Shown here: positions 60,425-64,000 of the stretch, one piece after another
Position numbering within the stretch: position 1 is the first letter of the stretch
How the letters are laid out: the number at the start of each line of letters is the position of its first letter
Assembly: GCA_951799405.1 (NCBI GenBank)
Contig: OX637344.1
Location: 6,200,001-6,264,000, forward strand
Reading direction: 5' to 3'
Origin: Agapetus fuscipes
Taxonomy: Eukaryota > Arthropoda > Insecta > Trichoptera > Glossosomatidae
Length of the DNA stretch: 64,000 nucleotides
Notes under the pieces: model-generated
What the model saw: only the letters and a program-made list of their open reading frames with translations
Told to the model about the DNA's origin: nothing
The model's database searches: none
Position numbers and translations under genes: made by a program

Positions 60425-60790
60425 TTGACGTGAATGCGGAGTAAAAGAAAGCGTGAAAGTGAAAGTTCAAAGAAGTGTGATGCGATGGTTTGGACATATT
60501 GAAAGGATGAATGAAGACCGACTGACAAAAAGAGTGTATAAAGGAAATGTAACAGGTAAGCGTGGAAGGGGAAGACCTAGGAAACAATGGATTGATCAGA
60601 TAAATGAGATTGCAAATGAATGGAATTTACAGAGTGGAAACAAGAGAAGAGCATGCATGAAAAGAGTGATGAAATTAGATGAGATGAAAGAAGTATGCAA
60701 GGACAGAGTCAAGTGGAGGCACTTGTGTGGAGGTACTGGCCACCCCTAGAGGAAAGGCGGCAGGATACAAGACAAGACAAGACAAGACGT
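60425..60790 (+). pseudogene. RTE-like LINE, C-terminal tail with intact frame
   Basis: From ~60453 to the stop at 60747-60749 a single frame reads VMRWFGHIERMNEDRLTKRV, YKGNVTGKRGRGRPRKQWID, EIANEWNLQSGNKRRACMKR, MKEVCKDRVKWRHLCGGTGH. This is the C-terminal tail of an endonuclease-reverse transcriptase (RTE-like) polyprotein; the catalytic domains are missing, so the copy is 5'-truncated. The frame has no ATG at its start. The 3' end is short, GGCGGCAGGATACAAGACAA, followed by (ACAAG)n, typical of RTE elements with microsatellite tails. Confidence 0.88.
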
Positions 60791-61129
60791 CACAATTTTA
60801 TTGTAATGGAATTGTGATCGTCGTTCATTTATCCTACTAGCTCACTAGCTATTTTGACTAGCCACTGACTAGCACCCTTGTAAGCGAGGCATCCCATCGT
60901 TGGCGTATCGGTCACGCGATGTGTTATTAAATAAGATGATGGCTAGTTAACACGGCTCTAGTTATCCCTCCAGTTATCTGCTATCCATTTTATTGGATGG
61001 GAAAGCCGATTACTAACATGCTTCATCTCATAACAATTACCTAATCCCTAACAATATCTGATTTTGAAAAAAAAAACACATTTTTAAAAACAGTCAGCCA
61101 AGTACTTACGTATTTTTTTGTATCATAAA
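60791..61129. other. No recognised feature
   Basis: CTAGCTCACTAGCTATTTTG and similar short CTAG repeats; no element assigned. Confidence 0.4.
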
Positions 61130-61310
61130 AAAAAGCTTTTTTTTTTCAAAAATAGATTTGTGAAGAGGAATGCAATTCACCAACCTAATTTACCTGACCA
61201 GTTGTCTTCATACGAGAGCAGAACGTATTCTGTTCCAACGAACAGCGACTTGACTCCCACGGCCATAACACCGACGGATGCAAGGACAGAAAATATGACA
61301 TGTGATCTGT
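61130..61310 (-). mobile_element. SINE B, internally deleted
   Basis: T-run, TTGTGAAGAGGAATGCAATT, CACCAACCTAATTTACCTG, CTTCATACGAGAGCAG, GTATTCTGTTCCAACG, GGCCATAACACCGAC. The B-box region is lost. Confidence 0.78.
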
Positions 61311-61449
61311 AATGTCGGTGGCTAAGGTTTTTCATTTTTTATAAGTACGATGTTATAGATTTTAAATTTGTAATGTTTTTAAATTTTTTAAGTTTTTTAA
61401 TTTAAAATGTTTTTTTTTATTCACTTGAATGTATTTAACAATTTAAGTT

Positions 61450-61688
61450 CCTTGACTAATAGGTTGGTATGAGTCTGATCACGCATACTGTAAAATTGGT
61501 TTACATTATCAATGCCACCCTTGTTTCAGGGAAGCGCGGCAAAAGTTGCAAGGTTCATGTAAATTTAAGGTTTGTGTTTTTATTTTTAATTTAAGTGTGA
61601 ACTTACGCGAGTCTGCTTGTGGGCATACATTTAAAACGAATCCTTAATGTTCATTTATCTTGGAAACTCAGATTATAGATTATATTAT
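61450..61688 (+). mobile_element. Family A retroposon, full length
   Basis: CCTTGACTAATAGGTTGG, TTGTTTCAGGGAAGCGCGG, GCGAGTCTGCTTGTGGG, AAACTCAGATTATAGATTAT. Confidence 0.92.
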
Positions 61689-61697
61689 GTACTCTTG

Positions 61698-61856
61698 TGT
61701 AAGTCGTGTAGAATCAAAAACGGCAATTTAGGATATTTTCGGAAATGAAATAAATAAGTGTAGACTCTGAAAATGACGTTCTCTGTGTTCCCATACATTT
61801 ATTTATTTTCTTTAAAATAATTCGTAGATTGCCGTCTTTGGTTCTAAACAACTCAT
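61698..61856. mobile_element. MITE family H
   Basis: GTAGAATCAAAAACGGCAAT faces AGATTGCCGTCTTTGGTTC; interior TCGGAAATGAAATAAATAAG. Same architecture as 49607-49757. Confidence 0.72.
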
Positions 61857-62289
61857 GCAATGTTCTTAAAGTTACTTCAACTCCGATGATCCATTTTGGC
61901 AACTAACTTGTATGAGCTTTATTAATAATAATCGAAGTTGCACGAGGAATCCGACGCTCTTGTGGTAATGACTTTGCTGGTTTATTAGAGTAACAATTTG
62001 CAAGTTTAGCGACTTCCATGCGCATCTAAATTAACCATTTCAATTTGGTTGCAGAGGCGTCATCGAAGGGTGTTGTCTTCTTCTTCTATTTATATTTTTT
62101 TAAATGTTTTAAAAAAAAATCACAGCAAGGCGGTAAGAATGAAGAACTCTTTTCTCGTTGAGCAAACGTCAAACTTGTATGGGACTGCTGTCCTTAGCAA
62201 CTAATAACAAAATATTTGAAAGCCATTATTTCTTGAAACCGGGTGACGACGCAATACGCAAACAGTTTATGGGCATTTAGCGTAAAGTT
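61857..62289. other. No recognised gene
   Basis: TGGGACTGCTGTCCTTAGCA (62180-) also occurs near 16625 (CACTGCTGTCCTTAGCAACC), a small shared repeat. Confidence 0.4.
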
Positions 62290-62412
62290 TTCATTTCTTA
62301 AGTACCTTCACATATAGTATGTTCAAGTGTAACCTTACGGGTATTGATAGTGGGCATGCATAAGTTATAAATCCTAAAAGCCCATTCATCTCTACAACTT
62401 ATATCATAGCAA
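62290..62412 (+). mobile_element. Family A, worn 3' part
   Basis: ACCTTCACATATAGTATG, GATAGTGGGCATGCATAAG, CATTCATCTCTACAACTTAT. Confidence 0.5.
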
Positions 62413-62464
62413 ACAACCGTCACTTAATATTTGAGTTTAACCATAAATTTCAACGAGAGAAAAA

Positions 62465-62562
62465 ATAGGAACTGTAACTGTAATCCTATCGCTATTCCGC
62501 TAGGAGTGGCCAGAGAGTCTGCAGAGCTTTCTTCATTTCTACCTATCCTTACATATATTTCA
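62465..62562 (-). mobile_element. LINE 3' end, family G
   Basis: AACTGTAACTGTAATCC, GCTATTCCGCTAGGAGTGG, CCAGAGAGTCTGCAGAGC, CTACCTATCCTTAC; partner of 20590-20690. Confidence 0.6.
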
Positions 62563-63218
62563 ATTTCTTTATATTATTAGTGATAAAATTAACTGGTATG
62601 TACACCACGTACTAACTTCATTTCTTTTTCCCGTCTCAATGAAGTCCTTACATTAATTCACATAGAAAAAATTGTGACGTCATTGTGAAGTCGCTAGGGC
62701 AAAAACTAACTATTTTTTTTCTATGGATCCTAATTACACATAGCTGTGACCCTGGCTAAAATTATTGCAAATTTGCGGGATCCGTGCAAAAAAGCCTCCG
62801 AGTTAATTATCGAAATATTATTTAAAAGAAAACTCCAGTTGGCTTCACGTTTAACTTATTTTTAAGTCACCTTGCAACACCTATCTTACGATCAATCTCC
62901 TTGAAGCTTCAGGATATTTAATACGCATAAAAAAACGTTAAATTCCGCCAAGAAGTATTTTTACAAGCGTGAAGAATCATTCCGAACTGCATCTGGATGG
63001 TTGATTAAAAAAAGCCACTAAGTAGGTATACTATATAACATATTGGTCAAAATGAGAAAAATAGGAAAATGTATTCTAAAAAGTTAATCATTTTAAAAAT
63101 CATAGTAACTTTTGTATGCAGTTCACACGGCGCTTTCACTATGCGACACGTTTTGATGCAATCATTCGTTTACCCTGCGTGGTATTTATTGCTTATTTGC
63201 AAATTTACAAAATCCAGC
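62563..63218. other. No recognised gene
   Basis: AT-rich. Overlapping frames at 63069-63337 extend into the next SINE D; no domain. Confidence 0.4.
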
Positions 63219-63345
63219 TGTCTGGTCGATGGTTGGTGGAATCCTTGTTTTTCATGTCAGAGACCTATGGTTCAATGCCCACTAAGGATATCATGTCAGA
63301 TATGATTTCCCGTTTCGGTGTAAACGGTTTCGGATAAACCCAAAA
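63219..63345 (+). mobile_element. SINE D head, worn
   Basis: TGTCTGGTCGATGGTTGGTG, TTTTTCATGTCAGAGACC, GGTTCAATGCCC (worn B box), GATATGATTTCCCGTTTCGG. Confidence 0.65.
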
Positions 63346-63420
63346 TAAGAAGTGACATTTAATTGCATTTTTTGCCTTAACAAGTTTTTACAATTTAAAA
63401 ATATTTTTAGGGACTAAAAT

Positions 63421-63680
63421 CTAATCTAATCTAATCTAATCTAAGTTGCAAGGATATGTTACATTGAAGATTCACATTACATGCATTCTCACAACCAGAC
63501 ACGTACAAGTTCGCGCTTGCACATGCCTCATGTGAACCTACAACATAAAAATCAAATCTCAAATGGACATACACCCTGCAACTCTTGCCGTCCTTCCCTG
63601 AGACAGGGGTGACATTGGCAAAGTGAACCATTTTTACAGCATGGGTGGTCAGCCGCATACCAACCTATAAGTCAAGGAAC
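63421..63680 (-). mobile_element. Family A retroposon, full length
   Basis: Tail (TCTAA)n (63420-63442) then AAGTTGCAAGGATATG; 5' end CAACCTATAAGTCAAGGAAC beside an (AC)n tract. Sub-type as 5699. Confidence 0.94.
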
Positions 63681-63785
63681 ACACACACACGACAAATTAC
63701 ATTTTATACATCATTAAATAATAATATTCAAATACAAAATATCCATTTACAAACAAAAATAAATTCCAATTTAATTTAATAAACC

Positions 63786-64000
63786 CTATTCGCCAACATT
63801 ACAGATCAACCGCCATTTCTTTCTGTCCTTACATACTTCTTTCATTTCCTCCAGAGTCATAACCTTCTTCATACAAGCTCTTCTTTTATTATGACTCTGG
63901 ATATTCCATTCATTCGCAATTTCGGATATTTGGTCCATCCATACCTTTCTCGGTCTTCCTCTACCACGACATCCATCTATTCTACCAACATATACTTTCT
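63786..64000 (-). CDS. RTE-like LINE C-terminal tail, open to window edge
   Basis: The minus strand is open for 71 codons from the window edge to a TAG at 63788-63786: KVYVGRIDGCRGRGRPRKVW, MDQISEIANEWNIQSHNKRR, ACMKKVMTLEEMKEVCKDRK and KWRLICNVGE. It matches the tails at 60453 and 37899 but differs at many positions, so it is a distinct subfamily. No stop or shift is visible, so a longer or even full-length element may lie beyond 64000. Unlike the others it does not end in GGCGGCAGGATACAAG; an AT-rich 3' segment follows. Confidence 0.85.
   Translation of the reverse strand, partial: KVYVGRIDGCRGRGRPRKVWMDQISEIANEWNIQSHNKRRACMKKVMTLEEMKEVCKDRKKWRLICNVGE

Noticed and set aside
1..64000. CRISPR array, rRNA genes, bacterial operons
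   Set aside because: No evenly spaced short direct repeats, no rRNA-like sequence and no operon-like frames; the repeats are dispersed eukaryotic elements.

Overview
This looks like a gene-poor, AT-rich stretch of animal genomic DNA, most probably from an insect or another arthropod. The evidence for a eukaryote is tRNA-derived SINEs with intact RNA polymerase III B boxes, 5'-truncated non-LTR retrotransposon tails, many MITE-like inverted repeats, and no bacterial gene organisation. I could not identify the species or order. I found no complete host protein-coding gene. Nearly all open frames are short, cross repeat boundaries, or read through SINEs. One 54-nt segment at 33286-33339 is flanked by strong splice signals and could be a microexon, so part of the window may be intron.

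The window is a mosaic of interspersed repeats. The commonest is family A, about 240-250 bp and roughly 40 copies or fragments on both strands. It has a fixed 5' end (CCTTGACTTATAGGTTGG) and a 3' end that runs into a variable (TTAGAT)-type microsatellite; one copy has an 18-bp target-site duplication, so it moves as a retroposon. Three tRNA-derived SINE families are also present: B (about 250 bp), C (about 300 bp) and D (about 330 bp). LINE remnants are C-terminal reverse-transcriptase tails: an RTE-like type with the GRGRPRK...NEWN...MKEVCKDR...W signature (37.9, 60.5 and 63.8 kb), a second type with the FGHVMRN...IIQGKI signature (2.0, 25.4, 54.4/55.1 kb), a GSE-WTIQKY type (47.2-47.6 kb) and a CR1/L2-like type (54.6-54.9 kb). 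DNA-transposon-like foldbacks and MITEs fill much of the rest.

The most interesting signal is a set of about eight motifs with hammerhead-ribozyme architecture (type I: CUGANGA, stem II, GAAA, minimal stem III, NUH cleavage site, then stem I closing back on the sequence upstream of CUGANGA). The best are at 4322-4368 (+), 28691-28739 (+), 521-558 (-) and 19505-19558 (-). Stem I pairs in each of these and often carries a bulge on the 3' strand; most have one extra base between CUGANGA and stem II; several sit inside long palindromes or beside (CAT)n tracts. This matches the minimal hammerheads known from Penelope-like retroelements and small 'retrozyme' elements. No Penelope reverse transcriptase is visible here, so these are probably non-autonomous or remnant units.

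Other notable structures are a perfect 81-bp-arm hairpin at 14407-14590 flanked by AACG, a 620-bp inverted repeat at 21.85-22.49 kb, nested insertions (SINE D in family A at 44.2-44.7 kb; a TIR element in family A at 39.9-40.2 kb), and about ten copies of a small self-complementary MITE. There is no CRISPR array, rRNA or convincing functional tRNA gene.
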